The notes under the pieces were generated by a model. It was not told where the DNA came from. It saw nothing but the letters and a program-made list of their open reading frames with translations, and did no database searches. The position numbers and the translations under genes were made by a program. From Cyclospora cayetanensis (taxonomy: Eukaryota > Apicomplexa > Conoidasida > Eucoccidiorida > Eimeriidae): a stretch of DNA of 64,000 nt. Location of the stretch: assembly GCF_002999335.1 (NCBI RefSeq), contig NW_020312040.1, forward strand, positions 81,701-145,700, read 5' to 3'. Every line of letters begins with the position of its first letter. Positions within the stretch are counted from its first letter, which is position 1. Below, piece by piece: positions 37,788-48,900 of the stretch.

Positions 37788-39061
37788 AGAGAGGGGGCAG
37801 TGCCTCGAACGTCTACGTGCAGGGGACGTTGGAGAGCACTCCGAAGGAGAAGCCTCGGAAGTACAGCTGGAGGCTTCTGAAGAGCATGCCCACGCCTTCC
37901 AAGGAGGCCGTTTTTCCCCTGTGCGCATGTTGCACCGCTCCTCGTGGGGAAAGCCATCCGAATGGAGGGGGCAAAGGAGGAGACTGCTGCTGCAGCTCCC
38001 TCCGTCGCTGCTCGTGCTTCGATCGCTGCTGCCGCTGAAGCTGCTGCTGGGCAGCACTTCAAACGGATCGCGGAGTCTCTGGCACACTCCCATGCGGCGT
38101 TGAAGGCGTCGCCTCCTGCTCCTCCGGCGCCTCCTCCTTGCGGCAGCAGCTGTTGCCGCTGCGGCTGCTGCTCCCTGATCCTCGGCACGCGGCGCAGAAC
38201 GCGCCTCTCCCACCCTCTCCCCCCTTGCTCCAAACAGCAGCAGATGCATCTCGTAGACAGCCTCGTCGCCTTGCCGGTGAATGCCGCCAGCGGCTGCTGC
38301 ACCCTCCAGAGCCTTATTGGGAGCCTCTGCGGGAGGCGGCTGCCGAATTTTCTTCTTGGAGCTGACGCCGCTGCTGCTGCTGTGGACTGCAGAGGAAGAG
38401 TCGCGCGTCTCCGAGCTTCGCAGCGCGGCGACAAAAGAACCAGACTCCAAGACATCCTGAACGCGCCGCGGCAGCTCCTCAGGAAACGCCGCAAACTCCC
38501 TGTCACTCAACCCCCTCGTTGGGAAAGACGCTTTCGCCTCTGTCTCTTGCCTGAGCCTTCCCCTCCGCGCGGCTGCTGCTGGGAAGACAGCCTCTTCTCC
38601 CTCGCCGCCTTGCGACTGCATGGCGAAAAAGCCGAAAAAAGAGGTCACACCCAACGGCCCCTCGAGCGTTTCTCCCCCGAGGCTCCCCCCCCCTCCACCC
38701 CACGGGGGAGCCTCCGAGTCGTCAAGCTTCCCCCCGTAGAAGCCGTCGGAAAGGCATGCAGCCCCTTCCAACGCGGCTGCTGCTGCAGGGAGTGCTGCGT
38801 CGTCGCCTGCTGCAAGCAGCGGCGCATGGCATTCTACAAGCGAGCACTTCTGGCCGTCGAGACACCCCGTCGCGGCTGTCTCCGAGGCACCCTGGGGGGG
38901 CATACCCCCTGCGAGGCGTTCGCTTGGAGGGCTGCTGCACTGAGGCGTTAGAAACGCGCTGCTGCTTCTGCTGCAAATATGAGAGGCAAACAGTGCTTCC
39001 TGTAGCGTAGCCTCTGCCTTCTCGCTTGCGCCAGCAGCATCTTCGAGAACTCCTGCTGCTG

Positions 39062-39095
<34 letters not shown>

Positions 39096-42000
39096 GTACT
39101 CTACACCAGTCTCCCCCCTTACGCCTACGCGCCTTCTGCGTTCCTTTCTGTGTCGAGAAGGGGGCTTCCCGCGCGTTCTCCTGCTCTCCCCGTTGCTGCT
39201 ATTCGTGTTCGTGTTCATGCTCATGCTCGTGGTGTTGCTGCTCACGCTGCTGCATCTCTCTTTCGCAGCTGCGGGAGAAGCGACTGATTGGTGGCTCCCT
39301 GCAGCGCTCTTGCAGCTGCTTCTGCTGGACGCACAAGCAGCAGCAGCCGCTGCTGCTTCTACTCCTCGTCCTCGAAAGCCATACCTGCCGCTGCCATCCT
39401 TGGAAAGCAACGGATCGCTCCACTCAAAGGCACTCCCGACGACGGGCTGAGAGGCTTGAGGAAAATTCCGGAATGAGGCAGGCGTGTGGAGAACGTGAGG
39501 GCTGGGAAGCGCCGTGCTCCCTCTACTGGCTGCAGGCAGTGAGGAGACAGCGGCTGCTGCTGCCCTTGCAGAAGCAGCAGCTGTCTCCTCACTGCCAACG
39601 CTGCCGGCTCCCTGCACGCATCGCGCGTGATTAGCCACACCAGTCGAACGAGGGGCCTCCCCGACAGGTGTAGCACGGCTAAAAGCCGGCAGAGGAACGT
39701 CTTCTCTCGCCGATCCTGTCTGCAATCTCTCAAGACACCTCCGAATGCGGGGGAGATATCCCCCAGGAGCAGCAGCAGCTGCAGCGCACAGACCCCCTCC
39801 TGCTAAGGAACTGCTGCCAGGAGTCTTCAGCTCGTAGAACTTCAGAGACCACTCTCCTACCGCCACCACGCTTTGCATGAGGTGTACAGACTGCTCATGA
39901 TGATCATGATCATGATGAGCATGATCATGCTGATCATGATCATGATGATCGTGATCATGCTGATGCTCACGATGATCGTGATCATGCTGATGCTCACGAT
40001 GATCGTGATCACGATGATCATGATCATGCTGATGCTCACGATGATCGCAATCATGATGAGCATGATCATGCTGCTTACCGTGCTGGAGTAGGGGGCCCCT
40101 CTTCGTTCCGAAGCTCCCACCCAGCATGTTCCCCGAACTGAGAGCCGAAGAAGTGCCCCTCTGGATAAGGACAGAAGGCTCAGAAGGGGCAGCGGGCGAA
40201 GTGCTGACAGCTGAAACTGCTGCTGATGCGGATGGGAAGCACGGCCCTTCATGGGGGCCCTGCAAACCTGCAGCAGCGGATTCAGGGGGGCCCCTGCTGC
40301 AGCACTGCGGCGAGAAGGCAGAGACTGACACGTCGAAGACGCAGAGCGACAGAACGTGGGCTCCAGGAGGAGGGATATAAAGCAGACTCTGCAGAGCTTC
40401 CCTGCCATAGAGCCCTCCTGACGCTAGCACGGCATCAGTCCTGTTCAGTTGCCTTGTGCACTGCATCGACGAATCTGCAGAGCTGCTGGCAGCGTCTCCC
40501 GGAAAAGCTGCCGAGGCACCTGCCTCCCGCTGCATGCGTTGAGGCACCGCTTCAGAAGGGGCCGCCTCTCTGCGGCGGAAATCGCGGCTGCTGCTGGGGG
40601 GCCCCTCCGGCTGCGCTGAACGAGGGGCCCCCCCCCCCCGGGGAAAAGGCTTCGCGTTGGGCCCCCTTGGGGCCCTCCTCCATTCGGGCAGCACTACTGG
40701 CGAGAATTCAGAGCTTGCAACAAAATGAACGGCTAAGGTTTCGACAGCGATGCTGATCGCGCAAGAAACACGGGGTGAGACTGCGGCTGCTGCAGTTTTG
40801 GCCTGGTGTGCTGTTTCCGTTGCAGTTGCAGTTGCACCTGCTGCAGGTACACTTGGAGCAGTAGTAGCTGCTGTTGCAGTCGCAGTTGCGCTTGCTGCAG
40901 GTGCACTTGGAGCAGGAGTCGCTGCTGCTGCAGTTGCTGCAGGTGCACTTGCTGCAGGTGCACTTGGAGCAGGAGTCGCTGCTGTTGCAGTTGCTGCAGT
41001 GACACTTGGAGCAGTAGTCGCTGCTGTTGCAGTGGCTGCAGTTACACTTGGAGCAGTAGTCGCCGCTGTTGCAGTTGCTGCTAAAGTTGCACGTACTGAA
41101 GGAGCAGCAGCTGCTGCCACTCCAGGGATGCTGCAGTCCAGCGGGGGTGTACAGACAAAAGCCCAAGGAGCCGCTGCTGCAACAACGCTATCCACGGGAA
41201 TGGCTGGAGGCTTGTCGGTCGGGTGGGGTTGCTGGAGAGCAGCTGCCCCTGCGCAGTGTCTGTTTGCGCCGACGCTTTTCGCATGAGCTGCCGCTAGCTT
41301 CTGCGGCTGCTGCTCCTGCTGCGTTGCGGCTTCGCCTCCTGCAGCCTCTCGATGATGGCGGCAGTGCTGCTTCTGCCGCTGCCGCGTTTGCTTCTTGTGT
41401 TGTGTTTGACCAAGCTCCAGAAAGCGAAGAACCTCCCCTCCCAGAGGCACGTCGACATCGTCTGAGTAGCCGTCATGGGGGGGGATGACGTCTTCGAAGG
41501 CTTCCCAGGGGGCACTCAGCCGCCCCCCCCCGCGGGCGTTGGCGAAGTCTCCGAAAGCGGCAAAGCCCACTGCGTTGAGCCACCGCAGCGATCCTTTTCG
41601 GAGGGCCCCCAGGGGGCCCCAGGGGGCCCCCGGGGGCTCGTGGGGTGTCTGCGACGGGTCCACCGCGAAACAGTCCGACACTCCAGCAGCGCTCCCTGCT
41701 GCTGGGGTGTAAGGCGTCGAGGGGCCTCGTTGATCCAGAAAGCCTTGCGGAGAGCGGCTTTCTGATCTTCCCACTCCAGCGAACGTGTTGTTTTGCTGCA
41801 AGCCGATCAACATTTCCGCCGACGTCGTCGGCGAGCTGCCGCTGACGCCTAAGCGCTTTTGCTGTCTTGCTTTTGAAAGGGCCTCTCCAAGATGCCCCAA
41901 GCACTGCACATGCTGACTGCTGTGACAGCTGCTGCTGCTGTGACAGCTGCTGCTGCTCATGGAGCCTCTCTCTGCGGCAGACGAGGGCGCGCCCCCCCCC

Positions 42001-43633
42001 TGCGCGAGACTGAAGGCATCCGCGACTTGTTTCAGAATTCGGAGGTGCTCTGCCCCCGCAAATACAATTACCGTGGGGATGGACAGACAAAGGCTGTAGT
42101 CAAACCAGATATCCTCAGCTCCGCGATTGCAGCAGCACGGCAGCTTCCCCAGCACCCCGCCTCCTGTCGCAGTGGGCCCCCCGCAGCTGCAGCAGCAGCA
42201 GTTCCCTGCATGCGGCGAAGCGCGTGCCCCTCCCGCCGCCGCTGCAGCTGCCCCTCCTGCGTCGCTGCTGCTGCTGAAGGGATAGGGCAGGTGTCGAGCT
42301 CCTCCCGAACGCTGCCTTGCCGCTGCGGCTTGATGGCCACTGCTCTCTGCTGCGCGAGCAGCTGCAGCCGCAGCTGCAACGGGAGAACTCTGGTAGGCAG
42401 CGGCAGAGTCAGCCGCAGTCGGATCCTGGTGGAAGACTCCGCTCCCCCCCCAGGGCTGTTGCAGCAGACTCACGCACTCCCGTTTGTGAGCCTCGGGCTG
42501 CATGGCAGTCACTGCACGCAGCCCGGCCTGAACAGCCACCCTCCCCGTAATCAAGGAGCTGCCTTCTTCCGAGACAGCGAGGCTCCCTCCCGTCGATAAG
42601 GCAGCCGCGGGGGGGCGTCTTCGAGCCGCACGATGCGCAGCAAGCGGGCAGTCTCTCCGCGTCGCCGCGGGGAAGGCAGCCTTCGTCACGAGCAGGAGGA
42701 GCCCCACTGCACTCGTCCACATACCACGACCTCCAGAAGAGAAGGCATCCGGGGGGAGCGACGGCAGCAGGGATAGGTAGAGGGTGCCGATCTGCAACTG
42801 CGCACACGACCCCGTCGAATCCGATGCCCTCATGTGCTCCAGCTGCATGCGCAGGGCCCACAGGGGCCTCGCTGGGGGCCCCCTGCACCCGTGGGAGCAG
42901 TCGCCGGAGGCTTTCGCAGCCTTTCTCTCGCGCTTCCAGGCATCTGACACTTCACGCGGGGAGCCAGGATTCCGACCAAAAGACTTTGGAGACAATCCCC
43001 AAGATTTTACGCAGTCGTTCTCGTCGCAGCCGCCGTCCTTGTCGCCTTCGCTTGGGAAAGGGCCCCCCGAGACGCAGGGGCCCCCAAGATCCCCCTCCTC
43101 CTCCCCAAAAATACAAACCGATGCCGTCTCGACAGACATGTCTACTGCTCCGGCTGCGCTCTGCAGGGCTCGCCGCACCAGTGCGAGCAGCGAGTCCATC
43201 CTGTACAGAGCAGTCGAGTCGCTGCTCGAGGCACTGTGGGGGGCCCCTTGGGGGCCCCTTGGCTTCCCTCGCAGCACCCCCGTGGGGGGGCCCCCCGCAA
43301 CCCCACTGGCCTCGAGCAGAGCCTCGTCTCCCCGTCCCCCCACAAACAAGGGGCCCCCTGACCAGCAGCGCAAGTCTCTGGGAAGCACGCGATGGATGCC
43401 ACGAAGCGGCGACTTGCCGGCAGCAGCGGCTTCTCTTGCAGCGGCTGCAGGAGCAGATTCCAAGCGCCCTCCTCCGGGGCAGCTCTTCTTAGCTGGGGTG
43501 ACGCTCTGTCTCTCTCCGGATTTTCGACTTGAACTTCGTCTCGAGGCGCCTGCCGCCGTTCGTCCCGCCTCTGCAGCGGCTTCTCGGCAGCCACCACTGC
43601 GCGTTTTTCTCCGAGGCTTTGGAGGGCCTTGCG

Positions 43634-43668
<35 letters not shown>

Positions 43669-44099
43669 GGAGGGGGGTGCGGGGGCTGAGAGTGGTGCTG
43701 TCTGCGCCAGTTCTGCGTGGCTGCTGCTGCTGCGCTCGGTGCAGAAGGCGCAGGAGGAACAGCAACAGACTGCGGCGCTTGAAGCCGAATTGCAATTGCA
43801 GGCCTGAAGATCCGCAGAGTCAGGGGGAGTTTGAGGCTGAGTTTCTCTATGTGACAGCTGACGATCGAAAAGCAACCCCAGCCTGCTGCGTGCAAAGCCT
43901 CGTTGAGCGGGACTGTTTCGATGTCAACCGAGAGAAAACAAACCTCGCCCCCCAAAACTGCGACGTCCAGTTGCTGCTTGCTCAAGTGCTTCAGCAGCGA
44001 CCCCACAACCACCCGTCGAAGAGAGGCCACTGCTGCGTCTCGCAGCGTTTGCTGCAGCAGCCGCAGCAAACGCCCCCAAAGACTTGTCTCTGCAGCCAT
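24279..44099 (-). CDS. ATG2: Giant ATG2-type autophagy lipid-transfer protein, 7 exons over 19.8 kb
   Basis: Exons 37014..44099, 30578..36756, 29277..29442, 27152..27402, 25450..25657, 24648..24848 and 24279..24398 (stop) join with matching phases (0, 2, 0, 2, 0, 0): 14,211 nt, 4,736 residues, over twice the usual ATG2 length. Residues 1-110 are a chorein_N domain (LKHLSKQQLDVAVLGGEVCF, VPLNEAL, IEKLSLKLPL). Near residue 680 lies SLCLSIPTVIVFAGAEHL, and in exon 2 FALIKNYVAPLP. Exon 2 ends with FFIRSFKVSALLIKVDF and EIKELLN. The small exons supply GILRGGRTLRAWL, LGKSLAGHAF, SALPFCYLPF, SARLLAGMMLLQTCLG, then GIGDACRCVSRGFTSA, LPALILRPLLGFSEG and GARNQLRP, the conserved ATG2 C-terminal domain in order. 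ATG2 moves phospholipid from ER to growing autophagic membranes; in this phylum the ATG8 machinery also serves the apicoplast. Extra length is low-complexity Ala/Ser/Gln/Gly-Pro. Further introns inside the two long exons cannot be excluded. Confidence 0.85.
24399..24647 (-). other. ATG2 intron 6
   Basis: Donor CAG|GTGAGC, acceptor CTCCCTCAG|G, 249 nt, phase 0. Contains a short poly-CAG/CTG run near 24450. Its removal joins EGCTRAVQ to GARNQLRP, restoring the contiguous ATG2 C-terminal motif. Confidence 0.85.
24895..25250. repeat. Minisatellite in ATG2 intron 5
   Basis: Tandem copies of a longer unit built from GGAGGAAGCAGCATGGATGC and GCAAAAAGTACAAGC blocks, fully inside the 601-nt intron 24849..25449. 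It opens reading frames on both strands that are not genes. Confidence 0.9.
25785..27070. repeat. 1.3-kb tandem array in ATG2 intron 4
   Basis: About 55 degenerate units around 22-24 bp with core CTCTTGCTGCCTATTAATC on the plus strand, plus variants ending in CATGCTAAT, CTGTTAAT or CTATAAAAT. On the transcribed strand the units are purine-rich and each carries GGCAG, a potential decoy acceptor. Intron spans 25658..27151; donor GTAAGA is strong. Confidence 0.95.
27525..27750. repeat. ATCACCACT/ATTACC repeat in ATG2 intron 3
   Basis: Trinucleotide-like array of ATC, ACC and ATT units just upstream (on the transcript) of the exon 4 acceptor at 27403. Confidence 0.9.
27880..29065. repeat. 1.2-kb CAGCAAATAA array in ATG2 intron 3
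   Basis: Degenerate tandem repeats of 10-13 bp (AACAGCAAATAA, AACATCAAAT, AGCAGCAAAT). On the transcript it reads T-rich TTATTTGCTG. Intron 27403..29276 is 1,874 nt and is mostly repeat. Confidence 0.95.
29510..29870. repeat. CTCTCTTGCCTCT polypyrimidine array in ATG2 intron 2
   Basis: Almost pure pyrimidine on the plus strand, with units built from TCTCTCTTGCC, CCCTCCCTCTC and TTTATCTTTC. On the transcript it is GA-rich. Intron 29443..30577. Confidence 0.95.
30300..30485. repeat. TATATAGA/GTAGATATA repeat in ATG2 intron 2
   Basis: AT-rich array at the 5' part of ATG2 intron 2 as transcribed, just below the donor at 30577. Ends with a TA dinucleotide run at about 30462-30483. Confidence 0.95.
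36757..37013 (-). other. ATG2 intron 1 joining the two giant exons
   Basis: 257 nt, donor CGG|GTATGC, acceptor TTGCCGCAG|GCATTC, phase 0. Without it the locus would read as two giant overlapping-context proteins. With it, RSLGELLR joins AFDIANVALRRAS in frame. The first frame would otherwise stop after a hydrophobic stretch at 36867. Confidence 0.75.
37728..37790. repeat. CTG microsatellite encoding poly-Ser in ATG2
   Basis: About 20 uninterrupted CTG triplets, read on the minus strand as AGC codons giving a run of about 20 Ser followed by MSWF. Other (CAG)n tracts in the same exon encode Ala and Gln. Confidence 0.95.
39890..40068 (-). repeat. Coding His/Asp repeat in ATG2 exon 1
   Basis: A GATCATGATCATG-type repeat encodes DHDHREHQHDHDH-like units, about 60 residues in which nearly every second residue is His and the rest are Asp, Glu, Arg or Gln. 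It lies in a long linker of ATG2, around residues 1340-1405. Confidence 0.9.
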
Positions 44100-45996
44100 C
44101 CTTTAGAAGGCGCTCACTGCTCCCCCTGAAAAAGACGAAATGGAGAAAGGAATAGGGCCCTCACAACGAAGCGGACTGAGAGGTGAAGACCCCTGCCAAC
44201 ACCATGCAACCCATCGTGTTGCTACTGCTACTGCTGCTGAGAGCTTTAAAGACAGACTGCAGGAAAAGACGAGTTCGAGGAAGCCAAGGCGGCTCTCAGC
44301 CAAAAATCAATTGAGTCCTAGTACTATATAGGGGCCCCTGCGCAGTCAGGTTGCCGCGCGTAGTGTGGTGTATCCTCTCGATTCTGCTTCCATGGTAGTT
44401 GCGCAGCCGCTCCAGAGGGGATCGGAGGCTCCGGAGAACCTCCAAAGCACGCCGTGCAAACCACGCAAGCGCTCCTGCTACAGCGGTGAGAGGAATACCG
44501 CTGCAGCGCGGCATGCACGTAAGGCCCGTGAGACGGCTCCTACTTCTGCTGCTGCGTTGGGGGTCGAACACTGCTCCTACCCCGTTTCGAGGCTCGAAGA
44601 TAGGGGAAGAGCCGACGCAAATACAAGGAGATGAAGAAAAGCAGTTTCTCCCTCTCTACTCAAGCACCGCACTGCCGAGGCGGAGCCCAAGGGCGGCGTG
44701 GAGACCAGCAGTTGTCTCTGCAGTGGCTCCTTGTACACTCAAGAGAGTGCTAGAGAGGCCAGAAATACCCCTAGGGGGGATTTTCTACACACGGGGAAGG
44801 GGCAGTACAGCGGCAGCAGGGATGCAGAGCCGTTCGCGTCCGTCACCGTGCAGGGCAGTGCCAAGCCTCACGACAAGGCGCAGAAGTCAAGTGAAGAACA
44901 GGAAGTCTCTGGGTGGAAATCCTTAAAGTGCCAAACGGAGATGCTCTGGGGGTTCACACAAACAAAGAAGTCCTCAGCTGGATGGTCTGCGCAGCCTCTC
45001 GCCCTCTAGTGCTGCCCGCTATGCTACCCAGGAGCCTGCGAGGGAAGCGGGCGCTCTCATGTACGCCATTTTCTTGCGGAAAATGTACATACCTACTTAT
45101 TGTTGGCATTTAGATTACTCCAATGTACGTGTGTGCCGAATTGAGAAACAGGGTGAGACATTACGTGAAGCAGTCGCTGGACCGGTGCTTGTCAGTGGTA
45201 AGGTACATGTACACCTGGAGATCCTCGCTAGCGCGCACTGTCTCACTTGCTAAATGAATCTAGTAAGAGCTCCTTCGCCGCCTATCTAAGTTATTTTGAA
45301 CGACTAAAACATTCTCCGTGTCTTCCTTCGAAGCAGAGAGATACCAGGCCACCTCCTCCCCAAGCAGTCACCGCCACACGGCTACTGCTGCCTCCCCGAT
45401 GCTGCACGGCAGGAGACCCTCTATAAATCTTCACCTGTCTCCATCGCAAGATGTGTACCATCGCAATGTTGAACGACCGAAAAAAACATTCAAACACCTC
45501 ATTTCTAGGCCTCCAAACCTTAGATAGTCATCTTTCCTTCATTGCGAGGACGACGCAATGCTCGCTGCTTCTCGATACAAACACCCACCGGGGCCGGGGC
45601 GCATGCAATCCGATGCAGTGACTCGTTCTCTTTGCTTTTGCATAAGAGGCAATGCAGTAAGCAGACACCCCCAATAGCTGGCTGCTACTCCGGATCTCTC
45701 CAGGATCAGTGCATGAACCGAGCAGTGCAGGGTCACCTAGTATCCCGTCGCGTTCCGATTACTTTTGTCTTTTCAAGGAAGACTTCGCCACTGGAAGTCT
45801 GAACGGTGTTTTCCATGAAGAAACATATATTTTACAGGTAGAGGGTGTGAAGGGCAAGCAAGGTGCTCTGTCCTAGGTCTCCCGCCGCCGTTGATGCGGT
45901 AATGGGGGCTTGTGTTTCTGGAGTAGCCACCCAGCTAATTAGGGAGTTGCCCTTTCACCTATGAAAACCATTGAAAGGCTCTAGGCTTGCTCAAGG
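44100..45996. other. Divergent intergenic region between ATG2 and coiled-coil gene
   Basis: The two genes start back-to-back, so this 1.9-kb stretch probably holds both promoters. Several overlapping short frames, for example at 44365-44926 (+), lack motifs and splice partners. No array is present apart from short CTGCTA runs near 44220. Confidence 0.4.
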
Positions 45997-48900
45997 ATGC
46001 GGCTGAAGCTACATGCATTGGATGCATTGACTGGGCCGTCGGATTCCTTAACGTCTCATGCCCTCGACGATGCGCGAGGCGAACACCCCTGGCCTTACAG
46101 AAACATCCTGGAGCAATGTGGCACGCTTCTTGCTGCCTTCAACCCAGTGTATCAGACGCTGCAAGGGCTTTGTAAGGAGCTGTTAGGGTACGTCTAAGGC
46201 TGCAGTGCCACCAGAAGAAACCCAAAAGAAGACGATATACACCACATTAAAAATATGGGGCACTACTGAGGCCAACCTCAACAGAAACAGCAGATGACAT
46301 ACACGGAAAGTGAACCAAACGATATTTACAGGCAAAATCCAATTTTAACTGGCTTACGTGACTCAATGAATTAAATGCTTGGGGCATCAGCCACAGGGCG
46401 CTGAGCATGGCTAGTCGACATCCCCTGTCAAAGTGTCCTGGCATCGTAAATAAGGAGTTCGCTAGCTATTTGGCGACTAGCTGTATTCGTATCTTTTGTG
46501 CGAAAAATTATAAGAGATGCGACATGGCTACGATTAGATGCAAATAGATTGCGTTTAGTTGTCAGGATATGTTCCGAAATATTTGCTTGTCAGCTTTGCC
46601 TGCTGCTTTTCAGCGACTGTTCAAGTCCAGCCGCTGATTTGGTATGTCAGTTGGCTGACAAGTCCAACTGTTACGAGCCTCTGCTGCTGCCTCTCGTTGA
46701 TGCCTTTCTGTATCGGAACCCGGTGGGGCCACTGAGGCTGCATCGTCGTGTTTATCAGGTGTTGTGCTATATGGTGCTCTTCCTGTTGCCTGAGATCGGT
46801 CCGAAACGCTTTAAAGGGTTTGTTCACGTGAGCCGTCAAAGAAAAGCCCAGATCTTTGGTGTACCAATTAGTTAGAGGAAGAAGAAGGCACAGGGTGATT
46901 CAGTGGGGAATCCAAGGGATCTAAGGCAAGGGAGCAGGAGAGAGAGCAGCGCGCCTAGAGACTATTGCAGGCCCTCAGGTATGCTGTGGTGTGGCTACTG
47001 CAGGCGTATAATAACCCTCAAACGATGCATCTGCTTCTTGAGTTTCTCTTCGACGAGCATCAGATTCGCCGTAGCGTGTTCCCCAAATGGCAGGCAGCCT
47101 ACGACACAGAGTACCTCGAACATACAATTCTTGTGCAGCTTCAAAGCTCTAAACAAATTCTCTCTTCCCTGCTGACCAGTCTTAGGAAGCTGGTTGGGGC
47201 AGTGGAGCCTCTGGAAGCAGTGGCAACTCCGCAATGCGTCACAATCAAAACCAAAGAAAAACGAAGTGGAACAACTATTGCCAACACGGAGGCACTGGGG
47301 GGAAGCAAGACTCAGACACCTAACGTAATGCTGCGTATTTCCTCCGATAAAGGAGCGGCGTGCGTCCCCCTCCGTCGCAGCACTGCAGCAGTTTTTCCCA
47401 GATATCTGAAGGGCATTAGCCCTATACATCCGGAAGTCAACAAGCGTAGGAGTACCGTGCATGCCTGTTTGTCTAGACTCCAGAGATCTTCCACAAGACC
47501 CGCAGAAGGCACAGAGAGAGAACGCGAGTCTGAAAAGACACTCATAGCATCCGGAAACATATCCGAATCTCCAAGAGAAAATCATGCAGAGTCCACTTCC
47601 TTTGCGTTTTTACAAGAGCAATGTAATGTTGCCCCAGGCCTCGATACCACGCATGCACACTTACCACGGCAGATAGAGGGACCACCGAGGCACTTTTCTG
47701 CTGAATGTAGAGAAGATGCTGGCGCGCCTACAGCTTCCCATGGCGAATCATGCGAAAGCGAGAGACTTGCAAAGACAGACGACTGCCTGCAACAACACGA
47801 ACAAGCGCATTCGCAGCAGTTACAGCGCGATGAGGCTTGTGCTGCCACTCGTGTCGCCGTTAATGCTGCTGTAAAAGGTGGCTCAGCAAAGCGGAGTACT
47901 CAATGCACCGGTAACAAGGATGTCCTAATATGCCTCCTTTCTTGCCTTTTTAGATAACGAGGCACCCGAAACGCACGGAGGCAAAGCGAGGCATATGTGC
48001 AGCAGCGATAGCCACAGAGCTAGAGGCAGCCGCAGCCAAACGATACAGTAGGCATAGGCGAATTTAAACGTATGGAAGGGGAGTGGCCAATGAGAGGCAG
48101 GCAGAGACACTCACAGATCGATACAAGGCAACCACGCACGGTGTTTAGAGATACGGATTCAGCCTCTTCTGTTTCCTTGAAAAAGGCAGCTGCAGCGATA
48201 TCAAGCTATGCGTCAGCGACCTTTCTGTGCATCGCATGCTTTCCTTCGCGCCTTCCTTTGCCTCAACACCTCAGTCTCCCATCCGTTTCGACTAAGAACT
48301 GCTACACGGCCATCCAAGCTGGGTGTGCTACTTCGCGAAGAGGAGGAACGGTTCCGTGCTGTGCATATCTTTAAGCGTAAGATTATCCTTCCCTTCCTTC
48401 TTCTTCCGTCTGTATTGGTACAGGAGTTCCCCTCCCTTTGAACAGTCTGCTCAGGTGGAGTGTGCCCCTGACACATCGTGTGGGCCTGGGAGCCTTCAGC
48501 TGGCGACGCAGGCAACCAGGGTAGGTATGTTCTCGCGTTTATCGCAGTCGAGAACGCAGCCAGATAGTGTGAATTATCTTGCTGTGCTCCGCAGCGCAGC
48601 TTTCAACTTCAGCACGGGCGAGAAGGAGACCGCATGCAGCCGTCAGGCACACGGTGACTTCGTTGCTCCGAGCCGAACGACTGCTGCTGCTGAAGGTGAG
48701 AAGCCTCACACCTTTCAGTAGCTCTGTTGCGAGCACACAGCTTCGACAGTGTATGTAGGTCGAGCTAAAGCGATACACAGAGTCTAAGAACCAGCGATTG
48801 AGAAAATAAGACCCCTCCTGGACCAGATGAAAGTTTTTGCGATCGAGAGCACGTCAGAAGCTGGATACGCAAGTCTCATGAGAACGTGCTGAAGCTCTGC

